A stretch of DNA of 64,000 nt from Ralstonia pickettii. GTDB taxonomy: Bacteria; Pseudomonadota; Gammaproteobacteria; Burkholderiales; Burkholderiaceae. The stretch is taken from assembly GCF_030582395.1 (NCBI RefSeq), contig NZ_CP104381.1, forward strand, positions 682,001 through 746,000. Direction: 5' to 3'. The translations under genes were made by a program, and so were the position numbers. The notes under the pieces are model-generated. The model saw nothing but the letters and a program-made list of their open reading frames with translations. It was not told the origin of the DNA and did not search any database. This document shows, in pieces, positions 15,974 to 25,365 of this stretch; the stretch's first letter is position 1; every line of letters begins with the position of its first letter.

Positions 15974-17158
15974 ATGAACGGTTGGAAAACCCTTCATTCT
16001 TCCGGGATCGGATCGGCGCTGCAACGCCGGCTCGTAGCCCCGGTTGGCCGCCGCCTCGCGCGTGCCGGTCAAGTTGCGCTGCCTCGTAAGCTGCGCATGG
16101 AGTTGAACGCAGGGGGCGCCGCCGCGTCCCGCAATGAGTTGCATCCTGGCGTACTGCTGGTGTTCCGCAGCGGGCATGTCGTGCTCAATAGCATCGGCTT
16201 GCTGGCGGTCGCCGCCGCAGTTGCACTCTCGCTGAACAGCGAGTGGCGTGCCACGGTCGCTCAACGCGTGCTGCATTTCACGCCGGGTGTCGACACCAGT
16301 GTCGCCTCGGCAAATCCGTCTCCCGCAATTGCGGCTGGCGTGCAGCCGGTGGCTTTTGCGCCGACTGCGCCGTCTGCTGGTACGGGCGCCGCTCAAGCTG
16401 TTGCTCCGGCGACGGCACAGGGTGGCACGGTTGCGGCGGCAGGTTGGGACGCGCTTTCGAAGGTGCCGTCCGTGGCCGAGTTGGCCGCGCAGATTCCGAA
16501 CACGCAAGTCGTCCGCGACGCGCGTGAGTCGGCAACCGCCGGTACCCCGCGAGAGCAGGCCGCCGTAGCGGAATACATTGCCCGCAAGTATCGCGTGGCG
16601 GCTACAGCCACCGGCCAGCTGGTGAAGGCTGCGTATCAGACCGGAAAGGAAGTCGGCCTGGATCCGTTGCTCATCCTGGGCGTGATGGCGATCGAGTCCA
16701 GCTTCAACCCGTTCGCCGAGAGCGGTATGGGTGCGCAGGGCCTGATGCAGGTCATGACGAAGGTCCACCAGGACAAGTACGAAGTGATGGGCGGCGTCGG
16801 TGCAGCGCTCAACCCGTACGCCAACATCAAGGTCGGTGCGCTGGTACTGAAGGATTGCATCGCACGCGCAGGATCGATCGAGGGCGGCCTGAAGCTGTAT
16901 GTCGGGGCCGTGACGCAGGGCGATGGCGGCTACGGCGGCAAGGTGTTGCAGGAGCGTTCGCGCCTGCGCATGGTCGCGACAGGCCATCGTTCGCCGATGA
17001 CCGCGGCATCCGAACGCGAACCGGTGAAGCCAGTTGCGACAGCCGCGCCCGTGGCGCAGGCTGACGTGAAGACGCAAGCTGCCAAGCCGTCCGACAAACC
17101 AGCCCCGGGTCAGCAGGAAGAGGCGCGTCTGGACAGTAAGTCGCAAGGCCAAGCCTGA
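15974..17158 (+). CDS. membrane-anchored lytic transglycosylase (SLT domain)
   Basis: The 394-residue protein has a basic cytoplasmic N-terminus, one membrane span (about residues 64-80), an Ala/Val/Pro-rich periplasmic linker, and an SLT (lysozyme-like) domain at residues 205-335. The catalytic Glu is in GVMAIESSFNPFAES, followed by GAQGLMQVM, NPYANIKVG and the late KLYVGAV segment. It would cleave peptidoglycan glycan strands in the periplasm. The tail after residue 340 is disordered (Ala/Pro/Lys). GGAGGTAAGT precedes the ATG. The gene is monocistronic between a strong promoter and a terminator. Confidence 0.9.
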   Translation: MNGWKTLHSSGIGSALQRRLVAPVGRRLARAGQVALPRKLRMELNAGGAAASRNELHPGVLLVFRSGHVVLNSIGLLAVAAAVALSLNSEWRATVAQRVLHFTPGVDTSVASANPSPAIAAGVQPVAFAPTAPSAGTGAAQAVAPATAQGGTVAAAGWDALSKVPSVAELAAQIPNTQVVRDARESATAGTPREQAAVAEYIARKYRVAATATGQLVKAAYQTGKEVGLDPLLILGVMAIESSFNPFAESGMGAQGLMQVMTKVHQDKYEVMGGVGAALNPYANIKVGALVLKDCIARAGSIEGGLKLYVGAVTQGDGGYGGKVLQERSRLRMVATGHRSPMTAASEREPVKPVATAAPVAQADVKTQAAKPSDKPAPGQQEEARLDSKSQGQA

Positions 17159-17184
17159 TCAGCTTGATTCGCTGCACTAAACGG

Positions 17185-17216
17185 AAAGGCCGTCCTCCGG
17201 GACGGCCTTTCTGTTT
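17185..17216 (+). terminator. terminator of the lytic transglycosylase gene
   Basis: An 11-bp perfect stem (AAAGGCCGTCC / GGACGGCCTTT) with a TCCG loop is followed by CTGTTT. It begins 27 bases past the stop and can also serve the minus-strand aminotransferase gene ending at 17236. Confidence 0.9.
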
Positions 17217-17235
17217 GGGCGATGCGAAGCGTGCT

Positions 17236-18420
17236 TTATCGACCGAATAGCTTGCCCAGCCGTGCGACCGCTTCTTCCAGATGTGCCATTGATGTGGCGT
17301 AGGACAGCCGGATGTAGTGCCGCGCCGTATGCGGTCCAAAATCGAGTCCCGGTACGAGCACCACGCCCGCGTCGTGCAGCATCGACTGGGTGAGGGCATC
17401 GGCATCGTCGGCATGCGGATGGTTCACGCCCCGGCAATCGGCGTAAACATAGAATGCTCCGTCCGGCTTGACCGGTACGTTGAAGCCGAGCGATTCCAGG
17501 GCTGGCACGATGAAATCCCGGCGGCGGCGGAATTCGGCCTTGCGCTCTTCGTAAATCGCCAACGCTTCCGGCTCGAAGCAGGCAAGCGCCGCGTACTGCG
17601 CCACCGCCGACGCGCAGATGAACAGATTCTGCGCGACCTTCTCGAACTCCGGCACCAGTTCGGCGGGCGCCACCAGCCAGCCGAGTCGCCAGCCGGTCAT
17701 GTTGAAATACTTCGAAAAGCTGTTGATCGTGACGACATCGTCGCCGAACGACAGGGCGGAGACCGGGGCTTGGTCGTACGAAAGGCCTTGGTAAATCTCG
17801 TCGACGATCGAGAATCCGCCTCGCGCGCGCACGGTCTGCACAATACGCTGCAGCTCATCCGGCAGGATCGAGGTGCCCGTCGGGTTGGAAGGGGAGGCCA
17901 GCAGCACACCCTGCGTGCGCTCGCCCCAGTGAGCGTCGACCTGCGCGGCCGTCAACTGGAAGCGTTCGTCCGGCCCCGACGGCACCAGCTTTGCCTCGCC
18001 ATTGAAGGCAGCCACGAAGTGCCGGTTGCACGGATAGCTCGGATCGGGCATCAGGACTTCGCCGCCAATCTCCACTAGCACCGCACACGCCAGCAGCAAT
18101 GCCGCAGACGCGCCCGCCGTCACAATGATGCGCTCGGGCGCAATCTCGAGGCCGTAAACGGTGTGGTAGTAGCGGGCGATTGCCTGGCGCAGCGGGCGGA
18201 TGCCCAAGGCCCCGGTGTACTGCGTGACGCCGCGCCGCATGGCGTCGGCCGCGGCTTGCACGACGGGCTCGGCGGCGGTGAAGTCCGGCTCGCCGATGCC
18301 CATGTGAATGATGCTGCGTCCAGCCAGTTCCAGCTCGCGGGCCTGCTTGGCCAGCTCCATCACGTGAAAGGCGCGGATATTGGCCAGCCGGGCGGCTGTC
18401 TGCAGGCGGTGGGCGTCCAT
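17236..18420 (-). CDS. class I/II PLP-dependent aminotransferase
   Basis: The 394-residue protein shows the fold I aminotransferase motifs: HMGIGEPDF, YTGALGIRPLR, ASPSNPTGT, IVDEIYQGL, the PLP lysine in INSFSKYFNMTGWRLGW, and a C-terminal Arg in YIRLSYA. These place it with bacterial aspartate/alanine-type aminotransferases of subgroup I-gamma rather than AspC/TyrB. It ends the riboflavin-nusB gene run, 42 bases after nusB, and is probably cotranscribed. The substrate is not decided by the sequence. The ATG at 18420 is preferred to a TTG at 18435. Confidence 0.85.
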   Translation of the reverse strand: MDAHRLQTAARLANIRAFHVMELAKQARELELAGRSIIHMGIGEPDFTAAEPVVQAAADAMRRGVTQYTGALGIRPLRQAIARYYHTVYGLEIAPERIIVTAGASAALLLACAVLVEIGGEVLMPDPSYPCNRHFVAAFNGEAKLVPSGPDERFQLTAAQVDAHWGERTQGVLLASPSNPTGTSILPDELQRIVQTVRARGGFSIVDEIYQGLSYDQAPVSALSFGDDVVTINSFSKYFNMTGWRLGWLVAPAELVPEFEKVAQNLFICASAVAQYAALACFEPEALAIYEERKAEFRRRRDFIVPALESLGFNVPVKPDGAFYVYADCRGVNHPHADDADALTQSMLHDAGVVLVPGLDFGPHTARHYIRLSYATSMAHLEEAVARLGKLFGR

Positions 18421-18462
18421 CTTCAAGCGATGCAAAAGGTAAAGCGAACGGCAGACGCCGAA

Positions 18463-18930
18463 TTACCGGCGGGCAGCGACCTCGACAGCGCGGACCTGGG
18501 CGGCCAGTTTGTCCAGCACGCCGTTGACGTACTTGTAGCCTTCGACGCCGCCGAAGGTCTTGGTCAGTTCAACGGCCTCGTTGATCACGACCTTGTACGG
18601 GATGTCCACGCAGTGCACCAACTCGTACGCGCCGACCAGCAGGGCGGCACGCTCGACCGGCGACAGCTCGGCAACCGGGCGATCCAGGTACGGCGTGAAC
18701 GCCTCGGTCAGCGTGGTTTCTTCGCGGATCGCACCGTGCAGCAACGCGTCGAAGTGCGCACGGTCGGCCTTGTTGAAACCTTGTGCGTCTTGCAGATGCG
18801 CCTCGACCACACCGGGGTCGTTGCGATTGAGCAGCCATTGATACAGACCCTGCAATGCCAGTTCGCGCGCACGGCGGCGCGCGCTCTTGGCGGGGGCCTT
18901 GGTCTTGGCTTGGGAATTGTCTTGCGTCAT
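18463..18930 (-). CDS. nusB: transcription antitermination factor NusB
   Basis: The 155-residue protein is NusB: a basic, disordered N-terminus, then [16 protein letters not shown] and the C-terminal helices [20 protein letters not shown] and [12 protein letters not shown]. With NusE it binds boxA RNA and supports rRNA transcription antitermination. It follows ribH by 27 bases, the usual ribH-nusB order in proteobacteria. Confidence 0.97.
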   Translation of the reverse strand: MTQDNSQAKTKAPAKSARRRARELALQGLYQWLLNRNDPGVVEAHLQDAQGFNKADRAHFDALLHGAIREETTLTEAFTPYLDRPVAELSPVERAALLVGAYELVHCVDIPYKVVINEAVELTKTFGGVEGYKYVNGVLDKLAAQVRAVEVAARR

Positions 18931-18957
18931 GGGAAAAGCCTTTGCGCGAGGAAGCGC

Positions 18958-19458
18958 TTATTCATTCTCGCCGTCGTCGTCCTGACCGTGATCCTGCAGA
19001 CCATCGAGGTCATTTGTCAGGTTGGCCATCTCAACAGCGGTACGGGCGCAGTCGCGACCTTTTTCGCGGGTGCGGGCATGGGCCTGTGCGTCGGTGTCGG
19101 TGGTCAGGATGCCGTTGGCGATGGCGATGTTGAAGTCCAGGCCCACGCGCGTGATGCCGGCGCCCGATTCGTTGGACACCAGCTCGAAGTGGTATGTCTC
19201 GCCGCGGATTACTGCGCCCAGCGCGATCAGCGCGTCGAACTGGCCCGATTCGGCCATCTTCTGCAGGGCCAGCGGGACTTCCAGCGCGCCCGGCACGGTC
19301 ACCAGCAGCACGTCTTCGCCGGCCACGCCGAGTTGTTCGAGTTCAGCGACGCACGCTTCGCGCAGCGCTTCGCACACGGGCTCGTTGAAACGCGCCTGGA
19401 CGATGCCGATGCGCAGGCCTTCGCCGTTGAGATTGGTCGGGTAGAAGCCGTGGTCCAT
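18958..19458 (-). CDS. ribH: 6,7-dimethyl-8-ribityllumazine synthase
   Basis: The 166-residue enzyme condenses the ribityl-pyrimidine with dihydroxybutanone phosphate in riboflavin synthesis and usually forms large shells. Visible motifs are [38 protein letters not shown] with the catalytic His region, and [15 protein letters not shown] where many homologues have a TE/TD-x-EQA motif. The C-terminus has an extra acidic tail. It lies between ribBX and nusB. Confidence 0.97.
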   Translation of the reverse strand: MDHGFYPTNLNGEGLRIGIVQARFNEPVCEALREACVAELEQLGVAGEDVLLVTVPGALEVPLALQKMAESGQFDALIALGAVIRGETYHFELVSNESGAGITRVGLDFNIAIANGILTTDTDAQAHARTREKGRDCARTAVEMANLTNDLDGLQDHGQDDDGENE

Positions 19459-19549
19459 GGTGTATTCCGGTTGGGGTTGCCTGAGGTTGTCTATCTGGCA
19501 ACGTCAGAAAAAAGAAAGTCGGCGCGGCAGTTTATCTACCGCGCGAAGT

Positions 19550-20689
19550 TCAATGCGTGGCGGCGGACGAAGCCGAAGTGACGTCCGGCGCATCCGCCAT
19601 CGACTGATACGCCGTCACTTCCAGATCGTAGCCGACCATGCTCGGCAGCTTGAGTGGCGAGGCCAGCACCCGCATCTTGCCCACACCAACCTCCTTGAGA
19701 ATCTGTGCGCCGATTCCATAGATGCGCGGATCGGGTTTCGTGCGCGGGCGCTCGTGCGGCGCATCCAGTGCGGTGAACTGGGTGAACAGGCGGTCCGCCG
19801 AATCGCCGCAATTGAGCAGCACGACCACGCCGGTCGGGGCGGCCTGCACGGCGCGCAGGGCAGCGGGCACGCTCCACGAGTGCGTCGTGCGCTGGCATTC
19901 CAGCAGATCAAGCACCGACAGGGGCTCATGCACGCGCACCAGCGTTTCGGTGTCCGGTGTCGGCGTGCCCTTGACCAGCGCCAGATGGGCGCGGCCGGCC
20001 GCGCGGTCGCGGAAGGCAACGGCATGGAACGTGCCGAACTGCGTCTCCATCGTGCGCTCGCCGACGCGCTCGACGATGCTCTCGGTGCGGCTGCGATATT
20101 GGATCAAGTCGGCAATCGTGCCGATCTTCAAACCGTGTTTCTTGGCGAATTCCACCAGGTCCGGCAAGCGCGCCATGGTGCCGTCGTCCTTCAGGATCTC
20201 GCAGATCACGGCGGCGGGCGTCAGGCCAGCGAGTGCGGTCAGGTCGCAGCCGGCTTCGGTATGGCCGGCGCGCATGAGCACGCCGCCCTTCTGGGCCCGC
20301 AGCGGGAAGATGTGGCCCGGATTCACCAGATCAGACGGTTTCGCGTTCTTGGCCGCGGCCACCTGGATCGTGCGTGCACGGTCGGCTGCCGAAATACCCG
20401 TGGTCACACCCTCGGCCGCTTCGATCGAAACGGTGAAATTGGTGCCGAACTGCGTGCCGTTGCGGCTCGCCATCATGGGCAGGTCGAGCTGATCGCAATG
20501 TTCTTCGGTGAGCGTCAGGCACACCAGGCCGCGCGCGTGCGTGACCATGAAGTTGATGGCTTCTGGCGTGACGAAATCGCTCGCCAGGATCAGGTCGCCT
20601 TCGTTCTCACGGTCTTCCTCGTCGACCAGGATGACCATGCGGCCGGCGCGGATTTCGGCAATGATTTCTTCGACTGTGGCGATCGACAT
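19550..20689 (-). CDS. ribBA: dihydroxybutanone phosphate synthase with degenerate cyclohydrolase domain (RibBX type)
   Basis: The 379-residue fusion has a complete RibB domain (residues 1-200) with [11 protein letters not shown] and [11 protein letters not shown]. The C-terminal RibA-like half lacks the zinc-binding cysteines: where GTP cyclohydrolase II has HSECLTGD...RCDC, this protein has [17 protein letters not shown]. It keeps the later [12 protein letters not shown] segment. It should therefore make dihydroxybutanone phosphate from ribulose 5-phosphate but not open GTP, as described for RibBX proteins. A separate RibA must be elsewhere. The ATG at 20689 is chosen because the RibB domain begins there. 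No good ribosome site is visible. Confidence 0.93.
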   Translation of the reverse strand: MSIATVEEIIAEIRAGRMVILVDEEDRENEGDLILASDFVTPEAINFMVTHARGLVCLTLTEEHCDQLDLPMMASRNGTQFGTNFTVSIEAAEGVTTGISAADRARTIQVAAAKNAKPSDLVNPGHIFPLRAQKGGVLMRAGHTEAGCDLTALAGLTPAAVICEILKDDGTMARLPDLVEFAKKHGLKIGTIADLIQYRSRTESIVERVGERTMETQFGTFHAVAFRDRAAGRAHLALVKGTPTPDTETLVRVHEPLSVLDLLECQRTTHSWSVPAALRAVQAAPTGVVVLLNCGDSADRLFTQFTALDAPHERPRTKPDPRIYGIGAQILKEVGVGKMRVLASPLKLPSMVGYDLEVTAYQSMADAPDVTSASSAATH

Positions 20690-20775
20690 GGCGTAGCAGG
20701 GGTGCGCGCCGCCGGTCAACTCCCGCCAATCGGTGATTTCGGGGGCCGTGCGACTGCGTAAATGGGAAGCCCGCT

Positions 20776-20810
20776 ATTGTACGCCAAGGCGGCCCCAAGC
20801 CAGTGGGGCC
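20776..20810 (-). promoter_or_regulatory. hairpin and possible -10 box between ribE and ribBX
   Basis: GGCCCCA-N6-TGGGGCC (20791-20810) lies seven bases past the ribE stop and has no U-run. TACAAT on the minus strand (20776-20781) could be a -10 for ribBX but has no clear -35. No FMN riboswitch core is visible here. Confidence 0.35.
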
Positions 20811-20816
20811 AATGGT

Positions 20817-21470
20817 TCAAACGGCTGCCAGGGGTTGGGTGCCCACGGGCAGGCCAATAGCGGCGTGGGTCAACATGCGTTCCACGTAGCGGGCGATCAG
20901 GTCGATCTCCAGGTTGACCTGGCTGCCGGCCTTCAAGTGCTTGAGCGTGGTGACTGCCACGGTGTGCGGGATCAGATTGATCGAGAACTCGCAGCCGTCG
21001 GCGTCGTCACGGACGGTATTGACCGTAAGCGATACGCCGTTCACCACCACGGAGCCCTTGTAGGCCAGATATTTGCCGAGCTCTGCCGGCGCCCGCACAC
21101 GCAGTTCGTGGGATTCGTTGACGGGCGCGAAGTGTGTGACCGTGCCCAGGCCGTCCACGTGGCCTGACACGAGGTGCCCCCCGATGTGGTCCGCCAGGCG
21201 CAGGGCCTTCTCCAGATTGACCTCGCCCGGGCCTTCCAGCCCGACTGTCTTGGAGAGCGATTCGCGTGACACATCGACCTCGAAACGGTTGTCGGCTTTG
21301 GCGACGACCGTCATGCACGCGCCCTGGATGGCAATCGAATCGCCCAAAGCCACGTCTGCAAGCGGCAGGCCGCCGGCGTCGATGGACAAGCGCACGCCGG
21401 CATCGGCGTTGTCGCCAAGCGGCGAGACAGTTTCAATTCGGCCAACTGCGGCGACGATTCCGGTGAACAT
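20817..21470 (-). CDS. ribE: riboflavin synthase alpha subunit
   Basis: The 217-residue protein has the two tandem lumazine-binding repeats of the family: MFTGIVAAVGRIE at the start, GDSIAIQGACMTVV in repeat 1, and YKGSVVVNGVSLTVN with IPHTVAVTTL in repeat 2. It dismutates two ribityllumazine molecules into riboflavin. The ATG at 21470 lies seven bases after the ribD stop, so translation is likely coupled. Confidence 0.97.
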   Translation of the reverse strand: MFTGIVAAVGRIETVSPLGDNADAGVRLSIDAGGLPLADVALGDSIAIQGACMTVVAKADNRFEVDVSRESLSKTVGLEGPGEVNLEKALRLADHIGGHLVSGHVDGLGTVTHFAPVNESHELRVRAPAELGKYLAYKGSVVVNGVSLTVNTVRDDADGCEFSINLIPHTVAVTTLKHLKAGSQVNLEIDLIARYVERMLTHAAIGLPVGTQPLAAV

Positions 21471-21476
21471 AAGCAA

Positions 21477-22589
21477 TCAATCCGTCGGGTTGCGGCGCGC
21501 CAGGATGCGGAGATCGCCCCCGATGCGCGAGATATCGTGAAAGAAGAATTCGGCCGCGCCTTCCAGCGTCTGCAGCGGCCCCATATTGAACATGCCCTGG
21601 CCCGAGCCCAGCACCTTGGGCGCCAGATAGACGAGGACCTCGTCAACCAGCCCTTCGCGCAGCAGCGAGCCGTTAAGCTTGAAGCCGGCCTCGACGTGCA
21701 GCTCGTTGATTTCGCGGCGGCCAAGTTCGCGCAGAACCGCGGCCAGGTCGACCTTTCCAGCCGCATTGGGCAGCAGGATGACCTCTGCGCCGCGCTCGCT
21801 CAACGCCCGCATTCGGCCCGCTTCGGGCTGGGCGGCAAAAATCAGCGTCGGCTCATGGTGACCATCTGCCGTGAGGATATGCGCGTCGAGCGGCACGTCC
21901 AGCGCAGAGTCGATCAGCACGCGGCGTGGCTGGCGAGGCGTATTGACGGCACGCACGGTCAGTCGCGGATTGTCTTCGCGTACGGTGCCGATGCCGGTCA
22001 GGATGGCACAGGCGCGCGCGCGCCAGCGGTGCCCGTCGTTGCGCGCTTCGGCTTCGGTAATCCATTGGCTGACGCCGTTGTCCAACGCCGTGCGGCCGTC
22101 CAGCGATGCGCCGACCTTCACGCGCACCCACGGTGTGCCGCGGGTCATACGTGAAACGAAACCGATATTCAGCTCGCGCGCCTCGCGCTCAAGCAGACCG
22201 CAACGCACGTCCACGCCGGCATCGCGCAGCTTCTGCAGACCACGCCCAGAGACGGCAGGATTTGGATCTTCCATGGCCGCCACCACGCGTGCAATGCCTG
22301 CTTCGACCAGTCGATCTGCGCAGGGCGGGGTGCGGCCGAAGTGGCTGCAGGGCTCCAGCGTCACATAGGCGGTGGCGCCGCGCACGTCGAGGCCGCGGGA
22401 CTGGGCGTCCTTGATGGCCTGGATTTCAGCATGGTCCTGGCCGGCGGGTTGTGTGTAGCCCTCGCCGATGACGGTGTCGTCTCGCACGATCACGCACCCG
22501 ACGCGCGGGTTGGGCGTGGTGGTGAACAAGCCCTTCTCGGCCAGCGCCAGGGCGCGCTGCATCATGGCGTGGTCGAAGTCGGAAAACAT
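21477..22589 (-). CDS. ribD: bifunctional deaminase/reductase RibD
   Basis: The 370-residue enzyme has the N-terminal deaminase with zinc ligands in GQDHAEIQAI and LEPCSHFGRTPPC, and the C-terminal NADPH reductase (VKVGASLDGRTAL, then ITEAEARNDGHRWRA). It carries out the second and third steps of riboflavin synthesis. It is the first gene of the rib run, but only 18 bases separate it from the pseudopilin gene upstream, so it may be read from the pilus module's transcript or from a promoter inside it. Confidence 0.97.
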   Translation of the reverse strand: MFSDFDHAMMQRALALAEKGLFTTTPNPRVGCVIVRDDTVIGEGYTQPAGQDHAEIQAIKDAQSRGLDVRGATAYVTLEPCSHFGRTPPCADRLVEAGIARVVAAMEDPNPAVSGRGLQKLRDAGVDVRCGLLEREARELNIGFVSRMTRGTPWVRVKVGASLDGRTALDNGVSQWITEAEARNDGHRWRARACAILTGIGTVREDNPRLTVRAVNTPRQPRRVLIDSALDVPLDAHILTADGHHEPTLIFAAQPEAGRMRALSERGAEVILLPNAAGKVDLAAVLRELGRREINELHVEAGFKLNGSLLREGLVDEVLVYLAPKVLGSGQGMFNMGPLQTLEGAAEFFFHDISRIGGDLRILARRNPTD

Positions 22590-22607
22590 GGGTGTGACGC
22601 GGCCTGG

Positions 22608-23150
22608 TTACGGATCGGTATTGGGTGCTCGGCAATTGCCGCCGCGATCCGCATGTGGGTCACAGATGCGGGGGCGGCCAACGGTGTTGACCCGTACTAG
22701 ACGCGTATGGCGTCCGCTAGAGATCGTCACTGTGGTGCCGGTTACTTCTGTCATCCGTGAGTATCCCACAGCCTCGTAGGAAATTTTGCTGCGAGGCACG
22801 CTGAGCCGGACGGCGGGCACCGTGGGCAACGGGATAGAGACCATGATTTCTCTCTCCGACGCGGCTGCAGCGCCAGGCGTACCTGCCGTTGCCAATACAG
22901 TGAGTTCCCAGCCGCTAGCCCAGTCTGATGAAGCATTTCGAGGGGCGATCTCTGTCTGGAGATGACGATGCTGAGCCGTACGCTGAGCCAACGATATCGT
23001 GCTGGCCAAGCGTTCGGCGAGGAGCGTCACGGTCTCGCGCTGCCAGCGGTCGATGGTCGGTGGCACTGTCATCACGGCCAGTAAAGTGAGGATGGCAAGC
23101 ACGATCACCAATTCCAAAAGGGTCACGCCTGCTTTCCGGGTGGCTAGCAT
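22608..23150 (-). CDS. FimT/GspH-type minor pseudopilin (module A)
   Basis: The 180-residue protein has a class III prepilin leader (MLATRKAG) and a hydrophobic helix VTLLELVIVLAILTLLAV with Glu at position 5 after the cleavage point, the mark of type IV pilin-like proteins processed by PilD. The globular part is short of cysteines except near the C-terminus. A GspH/FimT assignment rests on length and order within a minor-pilin cluster. A start at 23171 inside the upstream pilin gene is possible. It is the last pilin gene before ribD. Confidence 0.8.
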   Translation of the reverse strand: MLATRKAGVTLLELVIVLAILTLLAVMTVPPTIDRWQRETVTLLAERLASTISLAQRTAQHRHLQTEIAPRNASSDWASGWELTVLATAGTPGAAAASEREIMVSIPLPTVPAVRLSVPRSKISYEAVGYSRMTEVTGTTVTISSGRHTRLVRVNTVGRPRICDPHADRGGNCRAPNTDP

Positions 23151-23158
23151 TGGTAGTG

Positions 23159-23557
23159 TTATGGCCAACATGCCGCGTCGCGTGGTTCGCGTTCGCCGGT
23201 GCTTCGTAGAATGAGCATGCCGCAGGAGGCATCCGCTCTATCCGGAACGGCGACCACTTCAATACATTGAGTCTTCGGCCGCTCTATACCCCCACTGGAG
23301 CACGCCTGGGGGCGGATGGAATAACCGTCCGCATGCGGGATCGGGCCGTGAAATGGCGACTGTCCATCGTACGTACCTGTGCGCGCACGCCGGAGTTCCA
23401 GTTGCGATAGGGCACCGACCAAGGCGGCGCCCGCGCTGACGCGATGTGCACGCTGCCAATACGTAGACCAGCTTGATATGGCGAAAAAAGCTAGCAACCC
23501 CACGACGGCAAGCGCTGCCATCAGCTCTATCAACGTGAATGCCCGCGTAGGACGCAT
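23159..23557 (-). CDS. PilE-type minor pilin (module A)
   Basis: The 132-residue prepilin starts MRPTRAFTLIELMAALAVVG. It has a short basic leader, but Ala-Phe stands where Gly-Phe normally precedes the cleavage, so processing may be less efficient. The conserved Glu5 is present. The C-terminal part holds three cysteines. It overlaps the end of the PilY1-like gene by 28 bases. It lacks an obvious ribosome site and may depend on translational coupling. Confidence 0.8.
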   Translation of the reverse strand: MRPTRAFTLIELMAALAVVGLLAFFAISSWSTYWQRAHRVSAGAALVGALSQLELRRARTGTYDGQSPFHGPIPHADGYSIRPQACSSGGIERPKTQCIEVVAVPDRADASCGMLILRSTGEREPRDAACWP

Positions 23558-25365
23558 CTGCGTGCCCCAGCTTCGGTCACTTCGCGCCAGCTGAGTCGGC
23601 CGAGTTGGCGCGTGTATGTGCGCGATTCCAGCTGCTGGACACGTTCGCCATCCAGTTGCCACAGGACGGTGTGAGTTGCTTGCGTGGTGCCACCGCGAGG
23701 TGTCTCGGCGGGCGGGGCGCTCTGTATGGTAATGAGCGGTGCGCCGAGGACAACCCGGCCTGTTCGCCCATCTTTGCTCACGGGGAGGCCGGTTTTCGCG
23801 TCCAACAGAAGGGTGCGTTCGCGGTCGGCAGCGTCACGTGTAGTGAGCAGCAAGCTATCGGGACCGGCTGCGGTCAGGTCGTCTGGCCTTTGGCCGGCCG
23901 GCAGATCGATGCGCCAGCCAGCCGCGCTGTTGCTTCCCGGCTGGATCACCACGCCGTCTGCGACCTCGCGGGTGCTTAAGCCTTCGAGGCTGTCGCGCGA
24001 CAGGTTGCGTAGCGACGTGTTTGTGTCCGCTACGCCATAAAGCGTGGCATGCCCGTCGGCGCCTAGCGCGGTGAAAACAAGCAATGGGCCTCCAGCCGTT
24101 GACGACAGCAAGATCGGACTAAGAATGCGCTGGACAGAGCCTCCGAGAGAGGTGGCTGTGAAGAAGGGCGTGCGGCGCTCGGCATCATTCGTTCCCAATG
24201 CTTGCCACCACGGCGGGGCGCCCGTCAGGTCGAAGCGCCAGATTCGGCCTTCAGTGTCAGCGACGTACGCCGATTGGGCTGTCCCCCGCGGCCCGAGTGC
24301 CACCGCTGGTGCGCCAAGCCCCCCTTGACTTGCACTCGGAGGCACCTGGATCGATAGAGCTGTGCCGGGTTGGTCCAAAGGCAAGAGCAGCAGACGACTC
24401 CCAGCACGCTCGGCACCTTCACCATTGCCGCTGACTGCGAACCATCGCTGCTCCCCGTCGCCACCCGCGTTGAGTGGCACGATGGGGATAGGGCCTGTCA
24501 TGTGGCCGACACCGGCGTCATTGCTTGCGTCATAGGCAAGCATGGGTGGAGGCGTAGAAGAGGGCGGGTCGGTAATGTCCACAAGGAAGAGGCCCGACCC
24601 CATTGCACCATTGGGGCAAGCGAGTATTGAACGCCATTGCTTGCCGACTCGTGCATCGGTGGCCAAAGGCCGGCTGCAGATCGGAGCCGGTGCCGGCTGC
24701 CCTAAGGAGGCATTGCGCGCAGCAGCGGTCAGGACGGCATCCGGTATGACGGCGAAGCGTTCCATACCGGTAAGCGCATCGAAGCCATGCAACATGCCGT
24801 CGTTCGCACCGATGTAGACCATCCATGGACGGCGCATGTGCTGGCGGCGAAAGAGTTCGTGACTTGCATCGAGAGCCACGCCGGGAGGGCCGAGCAGCAG
24901 GACGTGTGCGCCGCGCATGGAGCCTAGTACAGACGTGCGTGGCCGCAGTGTGGGATCGACGTGCTCGTGCTGCCGTACACCACGCACGTAATCGACGCGT
25001 CGGGCGCCGGGCTCATCGCTCGCGGCGATCTCGGTCTGCTGGGAGCGCGACAGGGCTGCCCAGCGCAGCGGGGCTGGCGTGCGAACGCCGGAAGGACTGC
25101 GATGGAAAGTCCACAGATGCCGCGCATCCGGAGCGACATCACGGAGCTGTCGACTGGCCTCCCAGAGATCTTGCGGAGCAGGGGCGTCGAGCGTGCCCAG
25201 TGTGGGCAGAAATTGCATACCACGGAGTTTGCCGCTCCAAGCATCGTCGCCGGCTTCGACAACGACGTGGGTCGGCAGTTGACCCGCGGGACTACCACTC
25301 GTAGCGCCAAGCGTTGAACTGATCAGCGCTGTAACGATTCCCATGCAGATTTGACACGCCTTCAT
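23530..25365 (-). CDS. half-size PilY1-like tip adhesin (module A)
   Basis: The 611-residue protein has a signal-like N-terminus and corresponds to the C-terminal beta-propeller half of PilY1 (VYIGANDGMLHGFDALTG, then AYVADTEGRIWRFDLTG). The roughly 400-residue N-terminal region of full PilY1 proteins is missing. The calcium-loop aspartates that precede the YAGDL-type blade in the module B protein are also absent here (ALGPRGTAQSAYVADTEG). It overlaps the PilX gene by 4 bases. It could be a specialised or degenerating adhesin subunit. Family assignment is firm; function is inferred. Confidence 0.82.
   Translation of the reverse strand: MKACQICMGIVTALISSTLGATSGSPAGQLPTHVVVEAGDDAWSGKLRGMQFLPTLGTLDAPAPQDLWEASRQLRDVAPDARHLWTFHRSPSGVRTPAPLRWAALSRSQQTEIAASDEPGARRVDYVRGVRQHEHVDPTLRPRTSVLGSMRGAHVLLLGPPGVALDASHELFRRQHMRRPWMVYIGANDGMLHGFDALTGMERFAVIPDAVLTAAARNASLGQPAPAPICSRPLATDARVGKQWRSILACPNGAMGSGLFLVDITDPPSSTPPPMLAYDASNDAGVGHMTGPIPIVPLNAGGDGEQRWFAVSGNGEGAERAGSRLLLLPLDQPGTALSIQVPPSASQGGLGAPAVALGPRGTAQSAYVADTEGRIWRFDLTGAPPWWQALGTNDAERRTPFFTATSLGGSVQRILSPILLSSTAGGPLLVFTALGADGHATLYGVADTNTSLRNLSRDSLEGLSTREVADGVVIQPGSNSAAGWRIDLPAGQRPDDLTAAGPDSLLLTTRDAADRERTLLLDAKTGLPVSKDGRTGRVVLGAPLITIQSAPPAETPRGGTTQATHTVLWQLDGERVQQLESRTYTRQLGRLSWREVTEAGARRCVLRGHSR

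Noticed and set aside
15749..17152. 467-residue open frame on the minus strand
   Set aside because: It is antisense to the lytic transglycosylase, which has a full SLT domain, promoter and terminator.
18163..19581. 472-residue open frame on the plus strand
   Set aside because: It spans antisense across three recognised genes (aminotransferase, nusB, ribH).
20690..20816. FMN riboswitch before ribBX
   Set aside because: None of the conserved RFN core (paired AGGRTC and CGGT-type segments) can be found in this 127-base gap.
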